A stretch of DNA of 64,000 nucleotides from CAZEAC01 sp964510065 (GCA_964510065.1 CAZEAC010000003.1:1-64000), one strand, 5' to 3'; numbered from the stretch's first letter, positions 1 to 8,812 are shown. Notes: generated by a model from the letters alone, not told the origin. A program made the numbers and translations.

Positions 1-60
1 ACAGAGACACAGAGGTCACAGAGTGGGGGGGGCAAGCTGCCCAGACTTAGTGAGTAGTTA
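1..60. repeat. CACAGAG-type repeat, right half, cut by window edge
   Basis: The segment begins with CACAGAG-like words and runs on into a stretch ending TGAGTAGTTAT. It aligns over about 60 bases with the right half of the palindrome at 49733-49835, including the shared tail after the stem, so the repeat unit extends beyond the hairpin itself. The left arm would lie before the window. It sits behind the 3' end of the TldD-type gene. Confidence 0.7.
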
Positions 61-97
61 TCAATCAGCTATGCGCGCGAAAGCCTAGAATTAGAAA

Positions 98-1729
98 TTA
101 CAATTTTGGCTTGGGAAGAACTGCCTGAGTTATCAGCTCTTCATCTTTAGTCTGAAGTTCGAGGCTACTTAAGAGTGCCGCCGGCGCGATAGTTGAAACC
201 GGGATCATTCCCGACTCCGCGCCGCAATAACTATTATCAAGCTCCTGCTCTTTACTCACTGCGATAATATTTCCCAACGCTTGAAGCGGCGTGCCCACAA
301 AATCAACTCCGCGGACAACGATCTCCTTTCCATCAGGATAAATCAACGTCGCGAAGCTTATTTCTCCGGCGAAAGCTTGAAAATCGTAACTCATCGTTTC
401 TGTCTCGCCGCCGGAGGTTTCATACACGATCATGCCGAAGGGCTTCTTCTGTTTCTTTAGCTCTTCGATCAGCATCTTCTTCAGATCAGCGATTGAGTGC
501 TGACTCTTCGCTTCGACAATTGTGACACCCATCCGACTTATCGGACGCTGAAATTTCGCATTTCGCGCGTGGCCGTTCGGCACGAACTTGCGTTTTACAT
601 GCTGTGAGCGGGTGCTTAGAAAGTCCTTGAGCACTCCACTTTCAACGAGAAGCGCGTTTCTTGCGGGCGATCCCTCATCGTCGAAATCATACGCACCGAC
701 ACAGCGCTGGCCCTTGAAAGTTCTTAATTTCGGATTGTCGCGAATGGTGAGATCTATTTCCAGCACTTTCTTGCCGATCTGGCCCTTAAATGTTTGTCCT
801 TCGCCGGAGGCAAGCAGCCGGCTCCCTTCGAGACGGTGCCCTATCGCTTCATGAAAAAGCAGTCCCGAGGGGCCGGGATAGAGTAACACCGGACCTGAAA
901 ATGCATGAATCTGTTTTGCACGGGTAAGCTTTACGAGCTTCTGATATTTGTCCATCACAAGTTTTTTAAACTTGCGCATATCGGGAAGTTCCGAAGCTCG
1001 CGAGCAATTGATCACAAGCTCCTGCTGAATGCTCGCGCCCTCGCGGGTAAGCTTCATCAAGGTGGCGATGAGCGAGTAGATTCTTGAGTGTTGAACAATG
1101 ACTCGATTCTCAGAGTTCACAAAGAGTTTCGTCTCCTGCGAAGCGTCGAATTCTACCCACCCAATCGAAACTCGCGGAAGCTCAGCCATCCATTTGGAAG
1201 CTTCTTTACAAAAGCGTACCCACTTCTCCTCGTCGATACTCTCCGGGCTTTCGTAACGAACATGATGAGTCTTCTTTAGACGAGCAAAAGACTTCATACC
1301 TGAGTTGGGATTGACCGTGGTGATTCGCTGCGCCTCTTTGTGGCTATATTCCGCGAGCGCTTCTTTGAAACGCGCTTCCATGAGACGCCAAAGTCCAATT
1401 CGAAGTCCATCGAGATGGCGGTCATCGATCGGTACCCGCACATACGCTGCGGATTCGGTGTCGGGATCGTTATCGTTTATACCGCCATTTGTAACCTGGT
1501 CATACTCATAACTTCCCACTCGAAGATCGCAATATACATTGCGCTTCCGATCCGCACGGCGCCTATATACAGAGCCACTACTTGCCCAGGTATTGAACCA
1601 CTCGACGTCACGAACAACGAATGCGCAATAGTAGGCCTTGGGAAAGCCCTTGAGTTTCATTCGAAGGGCGCGCCGGCAATCCTTACGTAAGATTGCGAGC
1701 ATTCTATCAATTACTGTGCGGCCTAACAT
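98..1729 (-). CDS. TldD/PmbA-family metallopeptidase
   Basis: This 543-residue protein has the zinc-peptidase signature of the TldD/PmbA (U62) family: HEAIGHRLEG near residue 290, matching the HExxxH motif of TldD, followed by the family-typical glycine-rich C-terminal half. TldD and its partner PmbA form a cytoplasmic peptidase that processes modified peptides and unfolded proteins. Here the gene stands alone with no second family member beside it. The N-terminal ~170 residues are Arg/Lys-rich and diverge from classical TldD, so it may be a lineage-specific subfamily. The ATG start is preceded by an AAAAGG ribosome site about 7 bases upstream. The family is secure; the substrate is unknown. 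Confidence 0.85.
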   Translation of the reverse strand: MLGRTVIDRMLAILRKDCRRALRMKLKGFPKAYYCAFVVRDVEWFNTWASSGSVYRRRADRKRNVYCDLRVGSYEYDQVTNGGINDNDPDTESAAYVRVPIDDRHLDGLRIGLWRLMEARFKEALAEYSHKEAQRITTVNPNSGMKSFARLKKTHHVRYESPESIDEEKWVRFCKEASKWMAELPRVSIGWVEFDASQETKLFVNSENRVIVQHSRIYSLIATLMKLTREGASIQQELVINCSRASELPDMRKFKKLVMDKYQKLVKLTRAKQIHAFSGPVLLYPGPSGLLFHEAIGHRLEGSRLLASGEGQTFKGQIGKKVLEIDLTIRDNPKLRTFKGQRCVGAYDFDDEGSPARNALLVESGVLKDFLSTRSQHVKRKFVPNGHARNAKFQRPISRMGVTIVEAKSQHSIADLKKMLIEELKKQKKPFGMIVYETSGGETETMSYDFQAFAGEISFATLIYPDGKEIVVRGVDFVGTPLQALGNIIAVSKEQELDNSYCGAESGMIPVSTIAPAALLSSLELQTKDEELITQAVLPKPKL

Positions 1730-1846
1730 GCAAAACCTTTTTTGCTCCTTTTTTGCCCGTCACTGGAGGGGCATTGCTACCTAGAGTAATATTCTACGGC
1801 AGAGCCGCCAAGCTGACAAATGTATCTTGGTAAGTCCGCCAAACTT

Positions 1847-1874
1847 CTAGAAGCTATTTTTAAAATAGCCTCTA
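1847..1874 (-). terminator. candidate stem-loop terminator behind the DUF4124 gene
   Basis: An inverted repeat centred on 1861 pairs CTATTTT with AAAATAG and continues outward into AG-rich arms with one mismatch. It lies 17-44 bases behind the stop of the minus-strand gene at 1891, which suits a terminator, but there is no clear U-tract beyond the stem. Confidence 0.35.
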
Positions 1875-1890
1875 CGCCGTGAGCGGTTTC

Positions 1891-2493
1891 TCAACAATTT
1901 CCGCAGGTGATATCGATTTTTCCGGGATCGGGTTTTACAAGCTCTTCAACTCGCGCGCTAAGTGCCTGCGGATCGCGGCCCCTCGAATAGGCATACTCTC
2001 CAGTGCCGAGCGGCTCAATTTCAGGCGGACCTACTAATCCAATAAGATCTTCTTGGCCAGCATGGAACTCAACTTTTACTCCCTTTGCGACCACCGGCTT
2101 TGAGTTTCGAACCGTTACCGTAAATGATCCATCGGCTCTTCGCTCAGAAACTCCAGCAACGCTTAATTTTGGCGAACTGCAGCTAAAACGGTAACGGATG
2201 GTGGCATCTTTAAATCCATCATTACAAATAACCGAACCGTCGCCATCCGGCCCAGCCCGACAATCAATTCCGCCTCTGTTTTCGCAGCTTTCTACCTTGA
2301 AGCTGTCCGGAACAAGTTTTACTTCTCCTTTCATTATTTCGGGGAGCTCAGCCGCTCTGGCTTTTCTGTCAGTGGCCTTACTTGAGTAATGAGTCACGCC
2401 GGCCTCGTCCTTCCAGGTGTAAATGCTGCTTTCAGCAAGTGCTGAGGAGCTGATGTAGAAACTCACTAAAAGAAAGATAATCAAGATGCGCAT
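1891..2493 (-). CDS. secreted DUF4124-domain protein
   Basis: This is a 200-residue exported protein. A signal peptide (residues 1-20, ending ALA) is followed at once by the DUF4124 signature, IYTWKDEAGVTHYSS. DUF4124 is a short N-terminal domain in many proteobacterial envelope proteins, of unknown function. The remainder has five cysteines, four of them in the middle third (CENRGGIDC, VICNDG, FSCSS) plus a C-terminal CGNC, suggesting disulfide bonds in the periplasm. It is divergently transcribed from yebC with an 88-base gap. The function is unknown. Confidence 0.75.
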   Translation of the reverse strand: MRILIIFLLVSFYISSSALAESSIYTWKDEAGVTHYSSKATDRKARAAELPEIMKGEVKLVPDSFKVESCENRGGIDCRAGPDGDGSVICNDGFKDATIRYRFSCSSPKLSVAGVSERRADGSFTVTVRNSKPVVAKGVKVEFHAGQEDLIGLVGPPEIEPLGTGEYAYSRGRDPQALSARVEELVKPDPGKIDITCGNC

Positions 2494-2581
2494 AGCGAAA
2501 GCTTATACCTGTACGGTCACGGACGCCAAGTAAAATCGGGAGACTCGCAATTCTCGGCGGTTTTTAGTAAAAGAGCTGGCT

Positions 2582-3289
2582 ATGGGACGAATTTTCGAGA
2601 AGCGTAAAGATCGCATGTTTGCGCGCTGGGCTAAAACTGCCAAGGCCTTCACTAAGCTCGGCAAGGAGATTGCGATTGCGGTAAAACTAGGTGGCAGTGA
2701 CCCGGCGGGGAATCCGCGGCTTCGCATGGCGATTCAAACCGCGCGCACTCTTAACATGCCCAAAGACCGTGTCGAGGCGGCAATCAAGCGCGCCAGCGGA
2801 AAAGAACAGGCATCTCTCAATGAAATAAATTATTCGGGATATGGTCCACACGGCATTGCTGTCTTTATTGTTGCCGCGACTGACAATCCGACGCGCACGG
2901 TTGCCAATATACGATCGATACTGGAACACCACGGCGGATCGCTCGCCGCATCGAGTGCACTTGATTACCTCTTTAAGCATGAGGGCGTGTTCAAAGTAAA
3001 AGCACCAAAAAGTGGAAACGATGAACTTGAACTCGCGCTCATCGACGCCGGACTCGAGGAGATGGAACAGGAAGGGGACGAACTCCATATCCACACTGAC
3101 TTCGTTAATTTTGGCTCAATGCAAAAAGAGCTCGAACTAAGGAAGATAGAGGTTCTCAGTGCCGGTTCGCAGTGGATTCCGCAATCAACTACGGCACTGC
3201 CGGAGGAACAAGAGAAAGAGCTTCACGCCCTTATTGATGAGCTTGAGGAAGACGATGATATCCAGCATGTCTTCCATAATATTGGTTGA
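2582..3289 (+). CDS. yebC: YebC/PmpR-family (TACO1-like) protein
   Basis: This 235-residue protein matches the YebC family at normal length: it starts with MGRIFEKRKDRMFARWAKT, the typical lysine/arginine-rich opening, followed by the GNPRLRMAIQTAR and NMPKDRVEAAIKRASG blocks. The family is known as a DNA-binding regulator in some bacteria and as a ribosome-associated factor that relieves translational stalling (TACO1). The acidic C-terminus (EELEEDDDIQHVFHNI) is also characteristic. YebC often neighbours ruvC, but here it stands alone between two minus-strand genes. ATG start with an AAAGAG ribosome site. Confidence 0.93.
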   Translation: MGRIFEKRKDRMFARWAKTAKAFTKLGKEIAIAVKLGGSDPAGNPRLRMAIQTARTLNMPKDRVEAAIKRASGKEQASLNEINYSGYGPHGIAVFIVAATDNPTRTVANIRSILEHHGGSLAASSALDYLFKHEGVFKVKAPKSGNDELELALIDAGLEEMEQEGDELHIHTDFVNFGSMQKELELRKIEVLSAGSQWIPQSTTALPEEQEKELHALIDELEEDDDIQHVFHNIG

Positions 3290-3348
3290 TCTTGCCTTGT
3301 AGGATATTAGACGGAAGATCGTAGGTCGGGTAATCTGTCACGATTAAA

Positions 3349-3394
3349 GTCATCGAAGCGCCCAAAAAACCTACGCGCTAAAACCATCGATGAC
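3349..3394. terminator. two-step stem-loop between convergent genes
   Basis: GTCATCGA at 3349-3356 pairs with TCGATGAC at 3387-3394, and directly inside it AGCGC at 3357-3361 pairs with GCGCT at 3375-3379. The structure lies between yebC and the convergent gene at 3405-4013, where a bidirectional terminator would be expected. Confidence 0.35.
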
Positions 3395-3404
3395 GTGCGG
3401 TACA

Positions 3405-4013
3405 CTACCCCTGAATCTGTACGAAGTAATAAGTACCAAGCGGCTGATTATCGGAAAGCTTTTCCTTGGCCGCCTTTACCACTTCCGCGAATTCGCTAAG
3501 CCGCGTCGGATCAAAGTGTTCAAAATACCCCGAGAATCTTGAGTGCTGGAACACTTTGACGATAGCTCCATTGCGCTGAAGATTGCATTCGGTGATCGTG
3601 AGCTTGTCCTTATCGTCAAGAGTTGTCACGGCCATCGAATCGTACGAGAAGCCCGCGACCTTCGTCATACCATCCTTGGTGACGAGGTTTTCGACGAGCG
3701 GATGTGAGAAGGGCTTAAACTTGTCTCCGCTTCGCGTCGAAACAAGCTGGACCTTATTAATTCGCGCACTGTCCCCTTCACTCCATGCCGTCTCCCAAGC
3801 TTCAAGCTTCGGAGGGGTATTGAGGAGGAAGCCACATACCGGACGAGGAATCTCAACACTTCCATTAACCAATGGGAGCTTTAAGATTTCAAAAGCACCC
3901 CGGTACCGAATTTCGAACTCTCCTGGATTCAGCAATCTGCCGGCTCCTCGTGAGATCTGTACTGCGACCATTACTTTCATAACTTTAACTTCAACTTTCT
4001 TCCCTGGTTCCAT
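3405..4013 (-). CDS. hypothetical protein, 202 aa
   Basis: I do not recognise this 202-residue protein. It has no signal peptide, membrane segment or metal-binding motif that I can see. The composition is soluble and mixed charge, with beta-strand-like stretches (VEVKVMKVMVAVQISRG, FEIRYRG) that would suit a small sandwich or PilZ-like fold, but that is speculation. No strong ribosome site precedes the ATG; an internal ATG (MKVMVAVQ) is a possible alternative. The gene stands alone, separated from its upstream neighbour by a 273-base region with a long hairpin. Confidence 0.6.
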   Translation of the reverse strand: MEPGKKVEVKVMKVMVAVQISRGAGRLLNPGEFEIRYRGAFEILKLPLVNGSVEIPRPVCGFLLNTPPKLEAWETAWSEGDSARINKVQLVSTRSGDKFKPFSHPLVENLVTKDGMTKVAGFSYDSMAVTTLDDKDKLTITECNLQRNGAIVKVFQHSRFSGYFEHFDPTRLSEFAEVVKAAKEKLSDNQPLGTYYFVQIQG

Positions 4014-4048
4014 GTTTTTTCACTACGGACCAATTTTCCATACGCATG

Positions 4049-4092
4049 GCGTGGTCCTTCGTTAAACTTTGAAGCTTAACGAAGGACCACGC
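4049..4092. repeat. 17-bp perfect inverted repeat
   Basis: GCGTGGTCCTTCGTTAA at 4049-4065 is exactly complementary to 4076-4092, with a 10-base loop. It lies in the 273-base gap 4014-4286, upstream of the gene ending at 3405 and downstream of the SprT-like gene. It resembles an extragenic palindrome rather than a terminator, since no T-run follows on either strand. Confidence 0.75.
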
Positions 4093-4165
4093 GGCCGTGG
4101 CTAAGGCAAAAGCGGGACATTAACGAATGAAAGTTTCGAGCTGAAAGAACCTTTGCTGTCTTTGA

Positions 4166-4279
4166 ATGACTTTAATCGAAAAGACTAAGAAATTTGTCTA
4201 CCCAGCAAACTTTGGCAATGAAGAGATCGAGATTAAGCTGGAGCAGCAGCCTATAATGGTTGGGCCGCTATTACAATAA
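4166..4279 (+). CDS. possible 37-aa small ORF
   Basis: An ATG-to-TAA frame of 37 codons (start MTLIEKTKKFVYPANFGN, end MVGPLLQ) is bounded by an in-frame TGA immediately upstream. It is the only plus-strand frame of note in the gap between two minus-strand genes. It reads as soluble protein rather than noise, but there is no convincing ribosome site and I know no relative. It could be a remnant of a larger gene. Confidence 0.2.
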   Translation: MTLIEKTKKFVYPANFGNEEIEIKLEQQPIMVGPLLQ

Positions 4280-4286
4280 CTTTGTT

Positions 4287-4787
4287 TTAGAATTTTATTA
4301 GCGCTGCGATCGCACGGTTTCGGCGCACTGCTTTACGCCAGCCTCCCTGATAAATCCACTGCTCTAACTCCCGAGTATCAGGGTGGCGGGCTACCAGGGC
4401 CTTGAACTCGTTACCGTGCCAGGCTCTTTTTCCGCGTAATCCCCTCGGCAGGATTCCGAGCGCGGCATGGCACATTTCATGATACAAAAGCGGCGATAGC
4501 CAGCGCGCATGCAGCGGATCGGCGAGCTCCTTGGCAATTCTCACTGCTTTTTTCTGTATCGAACAGGATCCTAGTACTCGCTTTTGACGTCGATTGCTCC
4601 AAAAGACAGTATACTCGTCAAGCTCCGGACGGTCCGGGAAGTAGTGCAGCCTTAGTTCACACCATAGCATTTTTAGCGAGGAATCAGATTCCGGGAGAGC
4701 TTGCACTTTTCTTGGAGCACGGCGTCTCTTAGTCGGTAATGTACGATCTAGGAGCAGCAGCTGAATTGTTCGAATTGCGCGAAGCAT
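4287..4787 (-). CDS. SprT-like zinc metallopeptidase
   Basis: This 166-residue protein carries an HExxH zinc motif, LYHEMCHAALG (near residue 112), and about 20 residues later WHGNEFKALV, where the histidine would be the third ligand. This spacing is typical of SprT/YgjP-like peptidases. The N-terminal third is Arg/Lys-rich (TLPTKRRRAPRKVQAL), as in proteins that act near nucleic acid. It is the last gene of a four-gene minus-strand run after pilD, the NtrC-type regulator and the DUF1287 gene. The family call is good; the cellular substrate is unknown. Confidence 0.72.
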   Translation of the reverse strand: MLRAIRTIQLLLLDRTLPTKRRRAPRKVQALPESDSSLKMLWCELRLHYFPDRPELDEYTVFWSNRRQKRVLGSCSIQKKAVRIAKELADPLHARWLSPLLYHEMCHAALGILPRGLRGKRAWHGNEFKALVARHPDTRELEQWIYQGGWRKAVRRNRAIAALIKF

Positions 4788-4815
4788 CTCTTCTCTGAAA
4801 CAAACTTACGCCCTG

Positions 4816-5385
4816 TCAATTCGGATAGCGATAGTGACCGGTTATCTCATAATCGAAGAGCACATTTTCTTCTTTTGCTCCTAACCCGATATTATGAATT
4901 ATCAGTGGCACTCCGCGCCAGGATTTTTTGTCCGAGACCAGACCGATATGCGGAACACCTGAATCGAGCTTCCAGCTGACAATATCACCAGGCATATACC
5001 CCTCCGCCGAGTTGCTTACCGGCAAGCTTGTTCCATGCACGCTAAAGAACTTTTGTAAGTTCGGTACCCGGCGGTGGTCGATATTGTGGTCCGGCTTTGT
5101 GAGTCCCCAAAGTTTTGGGTAGCCATTGAAGTTCTCAGTCATGTCGCGATGAACAAGTTCTTGCAGATCTATACCCTGCGCTCGGTAAGCTCTTATTAAG
5201 ACGTCAGTACAGACTCCCTCACGAAGCGGGACATCGCCGCCCGGATAAGGAATCCTTACGTATCTTGGATTATAGGAAACCGTAACCCCGACCTGGCTAC
5301 GTGCGGCCGACACAAGCGCCAAAGGATCCGCCGCAGCGCACAGCGCAACGCAGCTAACAACAAATAATAGAAGCACATTTTTCAC
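4816..5385 (-). CDS. DUF1287 (YijF-like) exported protein
   Basis: The body matches DUF1287: SARSQVGVTVSYNPRYV, YPGGDVPLREGVCTDVLIRA, DHNIDHRRVPNL and a C-terminal PHIGLVSD. The conserved Cys in GVCTD with the later His suggests an NlpC/P60-like thiol hydrolase fold acting on the cell wall, but the family is uncharacterised. I chose the GTG at 5383-5385 because it opens a clean signal peptide (MKNVLLLFVVSCVALCAAA) and has GAGG five to nine bases upstream. A longer frame from the GTG at 5452-5454 overlaps the stop of the upstream regulator gene by four bases and would give 212 residues with a charged leader, so coupled translation from there is the alternative. Confidence 0.8.
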   Translation of the reverse strand: MKNVLLLFVVSCVALCAAADPLALVSAARSQVGVTVSYNPRYVRIPYPGGDVPLREGVCTDVLIRAYRAQGIDLQELVHRDMTENFNGYPKLWGLTKPDHNIDHRRVPNLQKFFSVHGTSLPVSNSAEGYMPGDIVSWKLDSGVPHIGLVSDKKSWRGVPLIIHNIGLGAKEENVLFDYEITGHYRYPN

Positions 5386-5450
5386 TGCCGCCTCGTATAG
5401 CGCGATTCGATAGCTATTCGCCACCTGAAAACCAGGGACATGTGGGACCG

Positions 5451-6866
5451 TCACGGGTTTTCGTCGTCGCCGGAGACAAAGCCATACTCTTTTAGTTTGT
5501 AGAGCAGCGCACGGTGGCTAATTTCAAGAATTCGCGCCGCGTGTGTACGATTTCCCTTGGTCTTCTCAAGAGCTTTACGAATAAGGGCAATTTCTAAGGC
5601 TCGAGTTTTCTGTTTTATGGAGAGATTGCCATCAGCAAGGAGCGAGCCCACGGAAGGATCTTCGCGAGTCTTCTCGCCTGCCAGACGGATCTGTTGTGGC
5701 AGCACTTCGAGGTCAAGCGTATCTTTCTCGGTCAGTACCAGTGCACGTTCGATACAATTTTCGAGCTCACGAACATTTCCTTTCCAACCGTAGTTCACCA
5801 GGCATTTCATCGCCTCAGGTGTCACGCTCTTTACCGAAAGGCCAAGCTTCTTATTGTGTTTCTTTATAAAGCTCTGCGCCAAAAGCGGAATATCTTCAGG
5901 CCTGTCGCGTAACGGCGGAATGTCGATTGAAACGACATTCAAGCGATAAAAGAGATCGTCTCGAAAGCGTCCACTTTTTATATCATCTTCTAAGTTTCGA
6001 AGCGTCGCCGCAATAATTCGCACATCAATGGAAATTACCTCTTCGTCTCCAACACGGCGAATCTGCTGTTCCTGCAGAGCTCGAAGAAGTTTTACCTGGA
6101 GATGAAGTGGAAGCTCACCAATCTCATCGAGAAATATAGTTCCACCACTCGCCTCTTCGAATAGCCCACGCTTGTCACGTGTCGCATCAGTAAATGCACC
6201 CTTTTTATGGCCAAAGAGCTCAGATTCCATCAGAGTCTCGGGAATAGCACCGCAATTAATCGCCACAAACGGCTGCCCTCTTCGTGGTGAATTGTGATGA
6301 ATTGCCCGTGCCAGAAGCTCTTTTCCCGTACCCGATTCGCCAGAGACCAAAACCGTAGTGTTAAAATTCGAGAGCCTCTTCACAGTTTCGAATATCTCGA
6401 GCATTGCCTTGCTCTTGGCGACGATGTTCGAAAAGCTGTAGCGTTGCTGGACTGCAGCCTTAAGTTCGGCGTTCTCATGTTTCAGCTTCTCGCGCTCTTC
6501 AATCTTCTTTAGGGTGAGAAGAAGCTCTTCTCCACTAAACGGTTTCGCAAGGTAATCATATGCACCGGCACGCATGGCTTGAATCACCAAGTCACTGCTT
6601 CCGAATGCAGTCATCAAAATAATCGCACACTCTGCACTGCTTTCCTTGCAACGCGAGATAAAGGTCATTCCGTCCATTCCCGGCATATTCAGATCACAGA
6701 GAACGATATCGAAGCTTTCGTCTTTGAGCAGTGTAAGCGCCTCTTCACCTTTTTCAGCCTGACGCACGGCGTAACCCGCGTGCTGAAGATTGAGCGCGAT
6801 GGAGCTTCGCACTCCCGCGTCATCTTCGACTACAAGCACCGAAAGTGATTCAACGCTATCGCTCAA
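5451..6866 (-). CDS. NtrC-family sigma54-dependent response regulator
   Basis: This 471-residue protein has the classic three-part layout. A receiver domain (about 8-120) carries the phospho-acceptor D58 in DIVLCDLNMPGMDG. An AAA+ sigma54-activation domain (about 145-375) has Walker A GESGTGKELLARAIH, Walker B GGTIFLDEIGELPL and the loop GAFTDA. A Fis-type helix-turn-helix (about 430-465) ends in THAARILEISHRALLYKLKEYG. The loop is GAFTDA rather than the usual GAFTGA that contacts sigma54. No partner kinase is adjacent. It overlaps pilD upstream by four bases, so translation is probably coupled, and the pairing with pilD hints at control of type IV pilus or secretion genes (inference). Confidence 0.93.
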   Translation of the reverse strand: MSDSVESLSVLVVEDDAGVRSSIALNLQHAGYAVRQAEKGEEALTLLKDESFDIVLCDLNMPGMDGMTFISRCKESSAECAIILMTAFGSSDLVIQAMRAGAYDYLAKPFSGEELLLTLKKIEEREKLKHENAELKAAVQQRYSFSNIVAKSKAMLEIFETVKRLSNFNTTVLVSGESGTGKELLARAIHHNSPRRGQPFVAINCGAIPETLMESELFGHKKGAFTDATRDKRGLFEEASGGTIFLDEIGELPLHLQVKLLRALQEQQIRRVGDEEVISIDVRIIAATLRNLEDDIKSGRFRDDLFYRLNVVSIDIPPLRDRPEDIPLLAQSFIKKHNKKLGLSVKSVTPEAMKCLVNYGWKGNVRELENCIERALVLTEKDTLDLEVLPQQIRLAGEKTREDPSVGSLLADGNLSIKQKTRALEIALIRKALEKTKGNRTHAARILEISHRALLYKLKEYGFVSGDDENP

Positions 6867-7765
6867 GGAAGCACCCCGGTCGTGAAGGGCGCCGGAGGCA
6901 GCCCCGGATTAAATACCGTCAGCTGATCGAATCCCCAAATGAGGTAAATTACAGTACCTAGCGCCAAATAAGGACCAAAGGGAATTGGGTGCGAGGTGCT
7001 TTTTCCTTTAAAAAGGATCAGCAGTAGTCCACATATTGCACCTAAAAACGAGCCAATAAAAATTGTGTAGAATGCCGCTGATAATCCGAAGAAAGCACCG
7101 GTCATCGCCAAAAGCTTAATATCGCCGAATCCGAGCCCAGATTTTTTCCGAATTCGTATATATAGCTCGGCGACAAGCAACAAAAACCCAGCGCCCAGAG
7201 CGACACCGATCACACTTCCCCAAACACCCTGTACGATCGGCGGCTTGAAGACACCGAGAAACTGATTCGCCACGCCAACGACCAGACCAAGCAACGTCCC
7301 AGGAAGCGAAATTACATTAGGGATAATGTAGTAGTCGTAATCGATAAAGCTAATGACAATGAGTGACGCGCAAAACGCGTACACCACAAATCCGGTGGGA
7401 GAGATACCGAAACGCATCGCACAAAAATAACAGACAAGCGCGGAGAGAAATTCAACCAACGGATAGCGCGCCGAAATGGCAGTCTTACAAAACGCACAAC
7501 GTCCGCGAAGCACAATCCAACTTACGAGCGGGAGGTTGTGAAACCAGCGCAGCTGCGCGTTGCACGAGGGGCAGATCGATCGGCGAGGGTAGGTGATAGT
7601 AATTTTCTTTCCATCGTGACTTGGGTGAGGAGCCTCTTGTTGCTCCTCCACATCGTCATCGAGGCTTACAAGCCCCTTCGGTCGGCCGAGCGGAATTCGA
7701 TAAATACAGACATTCAAAAAGCTGCCAATAAGCAGCCCAAATATGATCGCAGACACGCCGCTCAT
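6863..7765 (-). CDS. pilD: prepilin leader peptidase / N-methyltransferase
   Basis: This 300-residue polytopic membrane protein has the type IV prepilin peptidase signature. A cytoplasmic loop holds two zinc-type cysteine pairs (CPSC and CAFC) after the first membrane segment. The two catalytic aspartates lie in SFIDYDYYIIPN and GLGFGDIKLLA. It cleaves and N-methylates prepilins and pseudopilins of type IV pili or type II secretion. No pilin or secretion gene lies in the window. It is the first gene of an operon with the regulator, DUF1287 and SprT-like genes, with four-base overlaps at the first junction. Confidence 0.95.
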   Translation of the reverse strand: MSGVSAIIFGLLIGSFLNVCIYRIPLGRPKGLVSLDDDVEEQQEAPHPSHDGKKITITYPRRSICPSCNAQLRWFHNLPLVSWIVLRGRCAFCKTAISARYPLVEFLSALVCYFCAMRFGISPTGFVVYAFCASLIVISFIDYDYYIIPNVISLPGTLLGLVVGVANQFLGVFKPPIVQGVWGSVIGVALGAGFLLLVAELYIRIRKKSGLGFGDIKLLAMTGAFFGLSAAFYTIFIGSFLGAICGLLLILFKGKSTSHPIPFGPYLALGTVIYLIWGFDQLTVFNPGLPPAPFTTGVLP

Positions 7766-7960
7766 TGTTCTAGCTCTCCCTCATACGTTTTGATTATTGC
7801 AAACAGGTAATAGTCGCTACCTTTTTCATAGCTGCTAAGGTATTATTTTCACAGATCTTTTCATCGCAACAGTGAAAGAATTGCGAGGTTCACTTACAAG
7901 TTTGCGGGGGTCAAAAGGTATGTCTTGAGCAAGCCCTGACAATCTGTTCAAGTAGCATTC

Positions 7961-8812
7961 ATGAAAAAACTATTGGTCCTCGGCTTAACTACTCTTTTTC
8001 TTGGCTCTCTAATCTCCTGTTCGAGCGGTAGCGACGAAGGAGGTGGTTCCGACGAGACTGGCCGCGCCTGCTCGGTCATAGGCCTTAACAACAAGGTCAT
8101 TAACGGCACATCCTGTTCCGGACAGGAGCAAGCTTCAGTGGTACGCGTGATGGCTGAAGTTACTGTGGGTACGACCGCATATGTAGTGCCGATATGTAGT
8201 GGTTCTTTAGTCAGTAGCAACAAAGTGCTCACCGCAGCACACTGCTTAATTCCAAGCTTCAGCGGATTTCCTGTCCAGGGCTACGGCATTTACGTCGGGC
8301 AAAAAGGCGAAGGAACCTACTACGAAGGTGTATCATCGAGCGCGGCGCCTGGATTTAGCGCCGACGCCGCCACCGAGAGACTTTTTAACGATGCCGCATT
8401 AATTCGACTTGGAAATAGCCCCGGACTTCCGACACTTCCAATTCTTCTAAGCCGCGCCGTCGCGGAAGGAGAGACTGGCTTTGTATATGGCTACGGCGTG
8501 CGCGCAGAAGGCGAGCCTAGTGAAGACGATGCTGATTTCGGTTCACTTGAAGCTGGCGCGATGTCGGTGCAGTCAGTTACTCCAAATCACATCTTTGTTA
8601 CCTTCGAAGGTGGCGGGGTAAACGTATGTAACGGCGACTCCGGCGGACCGATTATCGTCGAAGTGAACGGCGGACCCGCGATTGCCGGAGTCGTTTCACA
8701 GGGCTCGAAAGAGGGCTGTGTTGAGGGCGATGTCACAACATTTACAAACCTTCAATCGCCGAACGTGCTGAACTGGCTCTCCGACAACGTTTCGGATGTG
8801 GCGGTGAGATAG
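7961..8812 (+). CDS. trypsin-like (S1) serine protease lipoprotein
   Basis: This 283-residue protein begins with a lipoprotein signal peptide ending LISC (C20), followed by a Ser/Gly/Asp-rich linker typical of surface lipoproteins. The chymotrypsin-fold triad is visible: H94 in LTAAHC, D144 in NDAALIRL and S227 in CNGDSGGP. A cysteine pair near H94 and others near S227 suit family disulfides. Trypsin-like S1 enzymes are uncommon in bacteria and frequent in predatory and myxobacterial groups. The gene has its own 195-base upstream region, divergent from pilD, and no inhibitor or secretion partner nearby. Confidence 0.88.
   Translation: MKKLLVLGLTTLFLGSLISCSSGSDEGGGSDETGRACSVIGLNNKVINGTSCSGQEQASVVRVMAEVTVGTTAYVVPICSGSLVSSNKVLTAAHCLIPSFSGFPVQGYGIYVGQKGEGTYYEGVSSSAAPGFSADAATERLFNDAALIRLGNSPGLPTLPILLSRAVAEGETGFVYGYGVRAEGEPSEDDADFGSLEAGAMSVQSVTPNHIFVTFEGGGVNVCNGDSGGPIIVEVNGGPAIAGVVSQGSKEGCVEGDVTTFTNLQSPNVLNWLSDNVSDVAVR

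Noticed and set aside
1340..1690. 116-codon plus-strand frame opposite the TldD-type gene
   Set aside because: It lies wholly inside a gene with clear family motifs on the other strand and has no recognisable content.
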